Source of the DNA: an uncultured Oscillospiraceae bacterium
GTDB taxonomy: Bacteria > Bacillota > Clostridia > Oscillospirales > Oscillospiraceae
Length of the DNA stretch: 64,000 nucleotides
NCBI GenBank assembly: GCA_934552825.1
Contig: CAKTEQ010000001.1
Location: forward strand, 310,001 to 374,000
Direction of reading: 5' to 3'
Part shown: positions 42,310-50,550 of the stretch, in pieces
How the letters are laid out: every line of letters begins with the position of its first letter
How positions within the stretch are numbered: position 1 is the stretch's first letter
Notes under the pieces: generated by a model
What the model saw: the letters and a program-made list of their open reading frames with translations, nothing else
Databases searched by the model: none
What the model was told of the DNA's origin: nothing
Made by a program: the position numbers and the translations under genes

Positions 42310-42965
42310 TGGAAAAGTCCCAGATCAAGCCCTATATCGCAGCTCGCGTTGCTAAGGAACTGAAGGACGGCGACGTTGTCAACCTCGGCATCGGTCTGCC
42401 CACAATGGTTCCCTCTTTCCTGCCCGAAGGCGTTAACGTCACTCTCCAGTCCGAGAACGGCATCATCGGCGCAGGCACAGTCACAGAAGAAAACAAGGAT
42501 CCCATCCACGTTGTTGACGCCGGCGGTTCTCCCTCCGCAGTCGCACTGGGCGGTTCCTTCATCGACTCCGCAGGGTCCTTCGCTCTGATCCGCGGTGGTC
42601 ACGTTGACGCAACAGTTCTTGGCGGTCTGGAAGTTGACGAAGATGGTTCTCTCTCCAACTGGATCATCCCCGGCAAGAAGATGCCCGGCATGGGCGGCGC
42701 TATGGACCTGCTGGTCGGCGCTAAGAACGTCATCGTCGCCATGGAGCACACAGCAAAGGGCGCTCCCAAGATCCTGAAGAAGTGCAAGCTGCCCTACACA
42801 GCAGTTAAGTGCATCACAAAGATCATCACAGAGATGGCTGTTATCGAAGTAACTCCCGACGGTCTGCTCCTCACAGAGTACAACCCCGAGTTCACAGTCG
42901 AGCAGATCCAGGCTGCAACAGAGGCAACTCTGAAGATCAGCCCCGATCTCAAGCCCATGGCATAA
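42309..42965 (+). CDS. atoA: CoA-transferase subunit B
   Basis: 218 residues, beta subunit carrying the catalytic glutamate Glu49 in SENGIIG, which forms the enzyme-CoA thioester. NLGIGLPT and GGAMDL motifs are also typical. It forms a heteromer with the preceding gene product and works next to thiolase. It ends the operon at a strong terminator. Confidence 0.95.
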   Translation: MEKSQIKPYIAARVAKELKDGDVVNLGIGLPTMVPSFLPEGVNVTLQSENGIIGAGTVTEENKDPIHVVDAGGSPSAVALGGSFIDSAGSFALIRGGHVDATVLGGLEVDEDGSLSNWIIPGKKMPGMGGAMDLLVGAKNVIVAMEHTAKGAPKILKKCKLPYTAVKCITKIITEMAVIEVTPDGLLLTEYNPEFTVEQIQAATEATLKISPDLKPMA

Positions 42966-42982
42966 TCAGCTCTACGGCATGC

Positions 42983-43012
42983 AAAAAGGCGGTTCATATG
43001 AACCGCCTTTTT
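42983..43012. terminator. Bidirectional terminator
   Basis: 30-bp perfect palindrome centred on CATATG (arms AAAAAGGCGGTTCAT) with T-runs on both strands, between converging atoA and the small membrane protein gene. Confidence 0.85.
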
Positions 43013-43512
43013 TATTTCTTTTTCTTTTTTCTATCCTTCCACCAGAGGGCAACTCCTATGCCAAGCCCCAGCACGACGCCCCCTATAAGGCCGTAGCTGA
43101 AATATCCGAGCAGTCCTCCGGCGACGCACCCCACCAGCAATCCGATGACAGCCAGCACGAAAATATAGTTCCCGTCCCCGAGACGTTTGTCCCAGCAGAG
43201 CTCTCCGGAACTGTCCACGGAGCTGAGAAAGCCCTGTTTCTTTATCGCTCTGTTCAGTTCCTTCTCATCGTCCGATGTATATATACGCAGTTTCGTCCAG
43301 CCCGGCTGCTCCTCTGCCCACGAGCATATGGCATCTATGCATTTAGCAGCGCTCCCCTGCTGGAGGTCCGGCTTAAAAGTTACAAAGCCTTTTCCGTCGG
43401 GTGTATAAAAAACCGCCGAGCCGAGCTTTTTACCGTCGCCGTAGGATATTTCCAGTATTCTTGCTCCCTCCGGATTTTTCTCCTCCCGGAGTAAAATATT
43501 GCCTTTTCCCAC
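43012..43512 (-). CDS. Uncharacterised small membrane protein
   Basis: 166 residues; GTG start after AAAGGAG. An N-terminal soluble part of about 105 residues contains short acidic and basic strands (FVTFKPDLQQGSAAK, WTKLRIYTSDDEKEL), followed by two glycine-rich membrane helices (about 113-157) and a lysine tail (KDRKKKKK). No family recognised. It faces the thiolase operon and is divergent from a MarR regulator. Confidence 0.65.
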   Translation of the reverse strand: MGKGNILLREEKNPEGARILEISYGDGKKLGSAVFYTPDGKGFVTFKPDLQQGSAAKCIDAICSWAEEQPGWTKLRIYTSDDEKELNRAIKKQGFLSSVDSSGELCWDKRLGDGNYIFVLAVIGLLVGCVAGGLLGYFSYGLIGGVVLGLGIGVALWWKDRKKKKK

Positions 43513-43584
43513 GTTTCTCGCTCCTTTCCGCCAATTATCCTAACACAAAAATATTCATTTGAATACAAAATTCCCGAATTTTTA

Positions 43585-43612
43585 TTGACATTGTACCCAA
43601 TATAGTTATAGA
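43585..43612 (+). promoter_or_regulatory. Possible promoter of the MarR gene
   Basis: TTGACA (43585-43590), 16 bp, TATAGA (43607-43612), 34 bp before the start. Confidence 0.5.
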
Positions 43613-43646
43613 CTTACGTCATGTTATGATTTGTTGGAGGCTATTT

Positions 43647-44105
43647 ATGGATCGCAGGACTCTTATTGAAAATATGATCGTCGCAATCTGCCGAGCAGGC
43701 GACAGTCCGGCTTTCCTGCGCGCCCAGGAATACAGCAGCGGCGAGACTGGAATTCTCGTCTACCTCGCCTCAAAACCGGACGGTACCACAGCAGGAAGCC
43801 TGCGCAAGAGAATACACGTGGGAGCAAGCCGGATCGCGAACGCCCTGAGAAGTCTTGAAGACAAGGGGCTCGTAAGCCGCAGCAGCGACCCCGGCGACAG
43901 GCGCCGGGTGATCGTGCGTATAACGGAGAAGGGCAGGGAGCTCTCCCGCCAGAAGGAGGAACTGCTCTTTGACCGCATCAACGCTCTGGTGGAGACCATG
44001 GGCGAGAGCAACTTCACGGAGCTGACCCGCCTTATCAACACCCTCTTCGATACGCTCGAAAACGCACAGAACCAGATTGAGGAACATGAAGCAGCCGAGA
44101 CCTGA
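43647..44105 (+). CDS. MarR-family transcriptional regulator
   Basis: 152 residues with the winged helix: LRKRIHVGASRIANALRSLE recognition region and the wing DPGDRRRVIVRIT (about 85-98), flanked by helical dimer segments. Start 43647 is chosen for GGAGG eight bases ahead. The target is unknown; the divergent membrane-protein gene at 43012 or the regulator itself are the nearest candidates. Confidence 0.88.
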   Translation: MDRRTLIENMIVAICRAGDSPAFLRAQEYSSGETGILVYLASKPDGTTAGSLRKRIHVGASRIANALRSLEDKGLVSRSSDPGDRRRVIVRITEKGRELSRQKEELLFDRINALVETMGESNFTELTRLINTLFDTLENAQNQIEEHEAAET

Positions 44106-44197
44106 GCTTTCCGGCTGCTTCTTCCTGTCCTGCGGCTTGAATCAAGCTCAGGAAAATACTGCCTTAACATTTTGTACATATTTCTGCTCTGCCCCTG

Positions 44198-44226
44198 TTG
44201 ACAAAATCCCTCCTCAGTGTTATCCT
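44198..44226 (+). promoter_or_regulatory. Promoter of pyrR-uraA
   Basis: TTGACA (44198-44203), 17 bp, TATCCT (44221-44226), with an attenuator leader of about 150 nt downstream. Confidence 0.75.
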
Positions 44227-44249
44227 TATCCACAGCTTAAGTCTTTAAG

Positions 44250-44359
44250 TTCGGTACAGAGATGCCGGCAAGATGTGAGTACTCAGTGCCCGGGGTGCGT
44301 CCCGGCGTAATTATGTATTTCTTTTAATCTTGCCGTGCTTTCGGCAGGATTTATTTTTT
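44250..44359 (+). promoter_or_regulatory. PyrR-type transcription attenuator
   Basis: Terminator: AATCTTGCCG (44326-44335) pairs with CGGCAGGATT (44342-44351), followed by a T-run. Antiterminator: CGGCAAGAT (44266-44274) pairs perfectly with ATCTTGCCG (44327-44335). A competing stem ATGCCGG (44262-44268) with CCGGCGT (44302-44308) would free the terminator, and the CAGAGA-like sequence ahead of it recalls PyrR-binding loops. Fits pyrimidine-sensing attenuation of the following operon. Confidence 0.65.
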
Positions 44360-44379
44360 GCCGTCAGGAGGACAGAAAG

Positions 44380-44913
44380 ATGAAACTCAAGGCCAAGATA
44401 ATGGATGACGCCGCCGTTCGCCGCGCCGTTGTCCGCATCTCCCACGAAATTCTGGAGAAGAACAAAGGGGCTGACAACACCTGTATAATCGGCGTGCTGC
44501 GCCGCGGCAAGCCTCTCGCGGAGATGATAAGGGACAACATCAAGAGCATTGAGGGCGTTGACGTCCCCTGCGCCTGCATCGACATAAACTATTACCGGGA
44601 CGATCTTAGCCAGGCATCGGAGAGCCCTGTTGTCCGCAATCTCAGCCTTCCCTTTGATGTTGAGGGCAGACGGGTCATCATCGTGGACGACGTGCTCTAC
44701 ACCGGGCGTACAGTCCGCGCCGCCATCGAGGCCGTGTTTTCTCTTGGGCGCCCCGCCAGCATCCAGCTCGCCATACTTATCGACCGGGGACACAGAGAGC
44801 TGCCCTTCCGGGCTGACTTTGTGGGCAAAAACATCCCCACCGCCAAAACAGAGACCGTCAAGGTACTCATCCCCCCTTACGACGATGAGACTGGCGTGGT
44901 CCTCTATGAATAA
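44380..44913 (+). CDS. pyrR: PyrR, pyrimidine attenuation regulator / uracil phosphoribosyltransferase
   Basis: 177 residues. PRPP-binding signature VIIVDDVLYTGRT (99-111) and the PyrR-type LIDRGHRELPFRADFVGKN segment are clear. It binds UMP/UTP and the pyr leader RNA to promote termination, and has uracil phosphoribosyltransferase activity. RBS AGGAGG. A leader attenuator lies upstream and uracil permease follows, as in classic pyr operons. Confidence 0.95.
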   Translation: MKLKAKIMDDAAVRRAVVRISHEILEKNKGADNTCIIGVLRRGKPLAEMIRDNIKSIEGVDVPCACIDINYYRDDLSQASESPVVRNLSLPFDVEGRRVIIVDDVLYTGRTVRAAIEAVFSLGRPASIQLAILIDRGHRELPFRADFVGKNIPTAKTETVKVLIPPYDDETGVVLYE

Positions 44914-44964
44914 GCGCATAATAAAATTTGCATATAAGAAGTAAATGTGGGAGGAAACGAAAAA

Positions 44965-46323
44965 ATGAATCTCGTCTACGGAATCAAAGACAAACCAAAA
45001 TTCGGTCAGTTAATCCTGTTCGCCATCCAGCAGCTCCTTGCTATCATGGCGGCAACGATCGCCGTGCCTGCCATAATCGGCAACGGCATGTCCCAGACCG
45101 CCGCCCTCTTCGGCGCAGGCGTCGGCACTATCGTATATCTGCTCTTCACAAAGTTCAAGAGCCCCGTTTTCCTGGGTTCATCCTTCGCTTTCCTCGGCTC
45201 GATGGCGACAGCCTTCGCCGGCGCCATCTCCATGGAGCTGGGCTACCTCGGTCTAGTCATCGGCGCTGTTTTCGCGGGTCTCGTGTATGTGATCATCGCG
45301 ATCATCGTTAAATTCTGCGGCGTAAAGTGGATCAACAAGATCATGCCCGCAGTCGTTATCGGTCCCACAGTTGCTATCATCGGCCTCTCCCTGGCGGGCA
45401 ACGCCATCGGTGACCTCTTCAAGGGCAATGTTTCAACAGTGATCGAAGGCGCAACCGTCCAGTGCGCGTCCAGCTATGTGTGCCTCATCTGCGGACTCAT
45501 CGCCCTGGCTGTGACAATGCTCTGCAGCGTGTTCGGCAAGAAGCTGGTCAAGATGATCCCCTTCATCCTTGGTATCCTCGCAGGCTACGCCGCCGCCGCC
45601 ATCTTCACAGTTATCGGCACCGCCGCCGGCATTGACGCACTCAAGATCATCAACTTCAGCCTCTTCCAGAGCATCCAGTGGATCCCCGACTTCACATTCA
45701 TCAAGGCCATCAAGGGCTTTGGCGACATGAGCGGCTCCTACCTCGCAACGATCGCCGTGGCTTACGTCCCCGTCGCTTTCGTGGTCTTCGCTGAGCATAT
45801 CGCCGATCACAAGAACCTCTCCACCATCATCGGTCAGGATCTCCTTGAGGAGCCCGGTCTGCACCGTACACTTCTGGGCGACGGCGTCGGCTCCATCGCG
45901 GGCGCTATATTCGGCGGCTGCCCCAACACAACCTATGGTGAGTCCGTCGGCTGCGTCGCCATCTCCGGCAACGCCTCCGTCGTAACGATCCTCGCAACAG
46001 CCATCCTGGCTATGGTCATCTCCTTCTTCGGCCCCTTCGCGACCTTCCTCGCTACGATCCCCAGCTGCGTAATGGGCGGCGTGTGCGTGTCTCTCTACGG
46101 CTTCATCGCCGTGTCCGGTCTGAAGATGATCCAGAAGGTGGACCTGAACGAAAACAGCAACCTCTTCGTCGTATCCGTGATCCTCATCGCGGGTGTCGGC
46201 GGCATGGTCATCTCCTTCGGTAAGGTCACTATCACCGAGGTCGCCTGTGCGCTTATCCTCGGCATCCTCACAAATGCTATGCTCTCCGGCAAAAAGAGCA
46301 AGGAGACTGTTGACGCTGAATAA
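44965..46323 (+). CDS. uraA: Uracil permease (NCS2 family)
   Basis: A 452-residue NCS2/nucleobase-cation symporter with about 14 membrane segments. LGSSFAFLGSM and the substrate-binding NTTYGESVGCVAISG motif match uracil-specific UraA/PyrP. It imports uracil with protons; coupled to pyrR for control by pyrimidine levels. GGAGG is 11 bp before the ATG. Confidence 0.94.
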   Translation: MNLVYGIKDKPKFGQLILFAIQQLLAIMAATIAVPAIIGNGMSQTAALFGAGVGTIVYLLFTKFKSPVFLGSSFAFLGSMATAFAGAISMELGYLGLVIGAVFAGLVYVIIAIIVKFCGVKWINKIMPAVVIGPTVAIIGLSLAGNAIGDLFKGNVSTVIEGATVQCASSYVCLICGLIALAVTMLCSVFGKKLVKMIPFILGILAGYAAAAIFTVIGTAAGIDALKIINFSLFQSIQWIPDFTFIKAIKGFGDMSGSYLATIAVAYVPVAFVVFAEHIADHKNLSTIIGQDLLEEPGLHRTLLGDGVGSIAGAIFGGCPNTTYGESVGCVAISGNASVVTILATAILAMVISFFGPFATFLATIPSCVMGGVCVSLYGFIAVSGLKMIQKVDLNENSNLFVVSVILIAGVGGMVISFGKVTITEVACALILGILTNAMLSGKKSKETVDAE

Positions 46324-46342
46324 CTCCGGTTCAATAAACAGA

Positions 46343-46376
46343 AGATCCCCGGGCGGTTTATCCGCCCGGGGATCTT
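46343..46376. terminator. Bidirectional terminator
   Basis: 15-bp stem AAGATCCCCGGGCGG with a short loop and TTTTCCTTTT, between the converging uraA and NAD-synthetase-like genes. Confidence 0.85.
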
Positions 46377-46382
46377 TTCCTT

Positions 46383-48656
46383 TTATTTATCCTTCTTTTC
46401 CTCAGCACGCTCCTGAGCTATCTGCGCCTCCGCGAGGCGGCGCATCCGTTCAAAGCGGGCCATGGGGTCCTCCTGCTCCGTCTGCGCTTTTTCCGATGCC
46501 AGTTTCGCCTCAAGCTGCGCCTTCAAATCGTCCGGCACTGTGTCGAACTCCTTCATGCGCCTGCCCACAGGGGACGCCATCTGAGCCTCCTGTGCCCGCT
46601 CCCGGGCTATCTGCTCCTCGGCGGTTTTACGGGCTTTGGACATCTGACGCATCATCTCTTCCTCAGCCTTCATCCGTTCCTCCCGCTGGGCACGGCGCTT
46701 CGCTTCCACTTCGCCGTCCCGCTGAGCGACCTGTTCCGCCGCTGCGGCGTCAATATCGACTCCATCGGGCTTCATTCCCTGGAGCTCCCCTTCCCAGAGG
46801 TCTTCATAAAAGTCTCCGTTCAGAACGGCGAGCCTGAGATCTTCTTCAAAGTACCGGGGGCCATCCGGCACTGCACTGTGGAGCACCCGGTTAGCCATAA
46901 ACGTCCTGAAGAAATCCGAGACATACTTGTAAAGTGTCACGTCCCCAAGCTGGCTGCCGAACGCACTGTCCGCCAAACGCAGCACCTTGTTTGGCGAAAA
47001 ACCGTACTTGACAACATGGTAGAGACAGAAATCATTCACCATCAGATCAGTAAATACAGTCTGTTCCGTCTCCTTGTTCTGCTGGTTTCTGCCCGGGTTG
47101 CACTTGCCCCCGTCCTCAACGCTGATCGCCCGAAGGACGTTGCTCAACTGTCGGAAATCGTCCTCCTGCTCCAGCAGCCGCAGAAGCATATGCCGCAGCA
47201 CTGTTTTTGGTATACCGGCATTGACGGCGAACGTATCCGGATCCGCGGGCGTCGCAACACGGCCCAGCGCCCAATCGCTCATGTCGTCCGTATTGAGGAC
47301 TATGCCGCCCACCTGCTCCGCAAGGTCCATGGTAATGCTCCGGCGCAGGCGTCTTGCTATATCCAGCGCACCCTCGGGATCGGCATTTTCATCCAGTCCC
47401 AGCAGGGCCAGGCGGCTGTTATACTGCTCTGTTATATCCAGCACCGCCGTACTCGTCTTAAGCGCATCCGCCAGCGCGATGGCCCTGTTTGAAGCCGGCG
47501 GCGTCTGACCAGGCCCGCGGCAGGTGAGGCAGAACACGTTCTCGCTGGGCTTACCCATTGCCGTGACGGCTCTCACCGCGTTGTATGCCCCGATCGCTGA
47601 TGCCATACCTCCATCCAGCAGAATAACGACCGCTTCCGCCCCGACGCCCTCAAGTCGGCGCTTTATGGCGTCCGCCTGCATCTGCATCAGTGTATCGCAC
47701 CAGCCGTCCCGTCCGGGCTGCCCCCAGACATACGGCGCTGTTTTTACCGTCCGGGTGAGCTTTGTCACCAGGGGTGCGTTGTTGAAGTACACCGTATCAT
47801 ACCCCGATGGGGTCTCTCTCCGGAATTCACGCCGCCGCTCCCTGACACTCTGGAGGAGCTGCACATCCACCTCAGCCTCAAGAATAGTATCCTTATTGTG
47901 TATCGTCTCTTTGATAGCCTCGCCGTTTTCCACCACCGCTCCATAACTCAGACACATACCGCCGGAAACAGACTCGTCCGTTCCAGCGTCGCTGCGGATA
48001 TAGGCACAGGCATAGCGCTCGCTCTGCTCTCTGAGCCGGGCGCCCTCGGCACCGGCGGTGCCGGCCGTACTCTCCGTCGCTGTGGGGGAAACTATCACGG
48101 TCGCGCCGGCGAGGGCGTGGTGTGCCGCCGGGGGAATAACGCTGCGGCTGTCCCCGCCCAGCTCCACTGCGACGCGCAGCTCCGGTATCAGCAGGCTTTG
48201 GAAGATGATATCAGTCCCGAAGGGCACCTCCATCCCCGCGACGATACACTTGCCGTTTGTCCCGGGAGCGGGGGCAAATATTTTCTCATGTCCCATGCCC
48301 TCCACATTGGTTTTCGGCACGATACCGTGAATGTGACCGTTTCCCGCGACGATCGCGCAGTCGTAAAGGCGGCCGTTTGCGCGCACCGGCGCTCCGAACA
48401 CGGCAATAATATCGCTGTTCTTTGTGCTGTTCACCACGTCGACTATCGCCTTTTCCACGCTGTCCATCAGCTTCGAGTGGAGAAAAAGTCCCCCAAGGGA
48501 CGCTCCCGTAAGGCTCAGCTCCGGGAACACCGCTATTTTCGTGCCGTGGTGTATGGCGGCGCCTATCATTTTGGCGTGCGTCTCCCCATTTGCGGCGGGA
48601 TCGCCTAAAATCAACTCAGGGGCGCAGATCGCCACGGGGATATATCCTTGGCGCAT
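46383..48656 (-). CDS. NAD-synthetase-like protein with degenerate active sites
   Basis: 757 residues, co-linear with glutamine-dependent NadE: a nitrilase-like amidase domain (about 1-275) and an NAD synthetase domain (about 300-610), plus a charged coiled-coil tail (about 640-757) not normal for NadE. In the amidase site Glu46 (FPELSLTG) and Lys115 (PKTN) remain, but the cysteine of the ICED motif is replaced (VELGGD, Gly167). The ATP-binding SGGxDS loop reads DGGMAS (348-353), and the later synthetase GTGDLSE-like motif reads NTDDMSD. The frame is intact. It may be a pseudoenzyme with a new structural or regulatory role. It follows glyS by 18 bp. Confidence 0.8.
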   Translation of the reverse strand: MRQGYIPVAICAPELILGDPAANGETHAKMIGAAIHHGTKIAVFPELSLTGASLGGLFLHSKLMDSVEKAIVDVVNSTKNSDIIAVFGAPVRANGRLYDCAIVAGNGHIHGIVPKTNVEGMGHEKIFAPAPGTNGKCIVAGMEVPFGTDIIFQSLLIPELRVAVELGGDSRSVIPPAAHHALAGATVIVSPTATESTAGTAGAEGARLREQSERYACAYIRSDAGTDESVSGGMCLSYGAVVENGEAIKETIHNKDTILEAEVDVQLLQSVRERRREFRRETPSGYDTVYFNNAPLVTKLTRTVKTAPYVWGQPGRDGWCDTLMQMQADAIKRRLEGVGAEAVVILLDGGMASAIGAYNAVRAVTAMGKPSENVFCLTCRGPGQTPPASNRAIALADALKTSTAVLDITEQYNSRLALLGLDENADPEGALDIARRLRRSITMDLAEQVGGIVLNTDDMSDWALGRVATPADPDTFAVNAGIPKTVLRHMLLRLLEQEDDFRQLSNVLRAISVEDGGKCNPGRNQQNKETEQTVFTDLMVNDFCLYHVVKYGFSPNKVLRLADSAFGSQLGDVTLYKYVSDFFRTFMANRVLHSAVPDGPRYFEEDLRLAVLNGDFYEDLWEGELQGMKPDGVDIDAAAAEQVAQRDGEVEAKRRAQREERMKAEEEMMRQMSKARKTAEEQIARERAQEAQMASPVGRRMKEFDTVPDDLKAQLEAKLASEKAQTEQEDPMARFERMRRLAEAQIAQERAEEKKDK

Positions 48657-48674
48657 GGTATCACTCTCCTGAAA

Positions 48675-50096
48675 TCAAAACTCTATCCTACTGAGGATGT
48701 AGTCCTTCAGCTCGCTGATGGGCAGGCGTACCTGCTCCATTGTGTCTCTGTCGCGGACGGTCACGCAGTTGTCCGCTGCCGTCTTGTCGTCGCCCACGGT
48801 ATCGAAGTCCACGGTCACGCAGAAGGGCGTGCCGATCTCGTCCTGGCGGCGGTAGCGCTTGCCGATGGAGCCAGCTTCATCGTAGTCGCACATGAAGTAC
48901 TTGCTCAGCTCGTTCTTTATCTCCATCGCCTTGTCGCCCAGCTTTTTGGAAAGAGGCAGCACCGCGCACTTGATAGGCGCCAGAGCGGGATGGAAGTGCA
49001 TCACGACGCGCGTGTCATTTTTCTCTGCATCAACGACCTCCTCATCGTAGGCGTCTACAAGGAACGCCAGCACGCTGCGCTCAACGCCCAGGGAGGGCTC
49101 GATGACGTAGGGGATATAATGCTCGTTCTTCTCCTGGTCGAAATATGTGAGGTCCTTGCCGGACGTGTTCTGATGCTGGGTGAGGTCATAGTCCGTGCGG
49201 TCCGCAACGCCCCAAAGCTCGCCCCAGCCGAAGGGGAACAGGAACTCGAAGTCCGTCGTAGCCTTTGAATAGAAGCACAGCTCCTCGGGGTCATGGTCAC
49301 GCAGGCGGAGATTTTCCTCCTTCATGCCGAGGGAGAGGAGCCAGTCACGGCAGAAGCTGCGCCAGTACCGGAACCACTCAAGATCCGTGCCGGGCTTGCA
49401 GAAGAACTCCAGCTCCATCTGCTCGAACTCGCGGACGCGGAAGATGAAATTGCCGGGGGTGATCTCGTTTCTGAAGGACTTGCCTATCTGACCTATACCG
49501 AAGGGCAGCTTCTTGCGGGTGGAACGCTGGACATTATTGAAGTTCACAAAAATGCCCTGAGCAGTCTCCGGGCGGAGATAGACCGTGTTTTTGGCATCCT
49601 CCGTGACACCCTGGAAGGTCTTGAACATCAGATTGAACTGACGGATATCCGTGAAGTTGTGCTTGCCGCAGGTGGGGCAGGGTATCTCATGCTCCTCGAC
49701 AAACGCCTTCATCTCTTCCTGAGAGAATGCGTCGATGGGCTTTGGCAGCTGGAAATTATTTTCCTCGCACCACTGCTCGATGAGCTTGTCCGCGCGGAAG
49801 CGCTCGTGGCACTCGCGGCAGTCCATAAGAGGATCCGAAAAGCCTGCCAGATGGCCGGAAGCCACCCATGTCTGAGGGTTCATCAGTATCGCCGCGTCAA
49901 GTCCAACGTTATAGGGGTTCTCCTGGATGAACTTCTTCCACCAGGCGCGCTTTATATTATTCTTCAGCTCAGCGCCCAGAGGTCCATAGTCCCAGGTGTT
50001 GGCGAGACCGCCGTAGATCTCGCTGCCTGCAAAAATGAAGCCTCTGCCTTTGCACAGAGCCACGATTTTGTCCATTGTTTTTTCTGTGTTTTTCAT
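48675..50096 (-). CDS. glyS: Glycyl-tRNA synthetase (dimeric type)
   Basis: A 473-residue class II synthetase of the alpha2 type charging tRNA-Gly. N-terminal GSEIYGGLANTWDYGPLG, a zinc site (CRECHERF and CPTCGKHNF), RNEITPG (motif 2) and the C-terminal anticodon-binding domain are all present. Start at 50096; RBS GAGGAG. Own promoter at 50153-50181; no T-box sequence seen in its short leader. Confidence 0.97.
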   Translation of the reverse strand: MKNTEKTMDKIVALCKGRGFIFAGSEIYGGLANTWDYGPLGAELKNNIKRAWWKKFIQENPYNVGLDAAILMNPQTWVASGHLAGFSDPLMDCRECHERFRADKLIEQWCEENNFQLPKPIDAFSQEEMKAFVEEHEIPCPTCGKHNFTDIRQFNLMFKTFQGVTEDAKNTVYLRPETAQGIFVNFNNVQRSTRKKLPFGIGQIGKSFRNEITPGNFIFRVREFEQMELEFFCKPGTDLEWFRYWRSFCRDWLLSLGMKEENLRLRDHDPEELCFYSKATTDFEFLFPFGWGELWGVADRTDYDLTQHQNTSGKDLTYFDQEKNEHYIPYVIEPSLGVERSVLAFLVDAYDEEVVDAEKNDTRVVMHFHPALAPIKCAVLPLSKKLGDKAMEIKNELSKYFMCDYDEAGSIGKRYRRQDEIGTPFCVTVDFDTVGDDKTAADNCVTVRDRDTMEQVRLPISELKDYILSRIEF

Positions 50097-50152
50097 GTTG
50101 CTTGCTCCTCTATGTAAAATATGTTTTTCTGTTCCGGGATGCTTTGCCCTAC

Positions 50153-50181
50153 ATTATATAATAGCGTCCCGTTTTTAGCAA
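50153..50181 (-). promoter_or_regulatory. Promoter of glyS
   Basis: Minus-strand TTGCTA (50176-50181), 17 bp, TATAAT (50153-50158), 57 bp before the glyS start. Confidence 0.65.
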
Positions 50182-50438
50182 TGATAATGACGATTTTTTT
50201 ACCGTTCTTCCCACACCTCTCCTATAAATTTACGTATACGCAACTTTTATTTGACGTTTCATCAAAGAAAAGCGTTTTACTATTACTTTACCGCAATGCT
50301 TGTTAAATTTGCCCAACCGTCCTGTTTTCGCCAGCTTCCTGCCCTGATTTTAGCTGCTGTTCCTGCAAATCCTCTATTTTTGGGGCTGTTGCACAAAAAA
50401 ATCTTACTTTGAGTATTTGTTTACTGTGCATTGCTGAA
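50182..50438. other. AT-rich gap between divergent glyS and liv promoters
   Basis: Noticeably more AT-rich than the surroundings. No ORF with an RBS, RNA gene or convincing repeat was seen; it probably holds only control sequence. Confidence 0.5.
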
Positions 50439-50467
50439 TTGACAAATATAAAATGACAGCCTATAAT
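50439..50467 (+). promoter_or_regulatory. Promoter of the liv operon
   Basis: TTGACA (50439-50444), 17 bp, TATAAT (50462-50467), a full-consensus sigma-A promoter 84 bp before livJ. A second TTGACA at 50502 lies in the leader. Confidence 0.75.
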
Positions 50468-50550
50468 AAGCACATCCTAAAAGATATTGTCACCCGTTGT
50501 TGACAATACAATGGTACTTGTGCCAATACGATTATGAAGGAGAGATTGAA

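Noticed and set aside
50097..50152. T-box leader for glyS or ileS
   Set aside because: No TGGNACCGCG-type T-box sequence or matching terminator was found in either upstream region.
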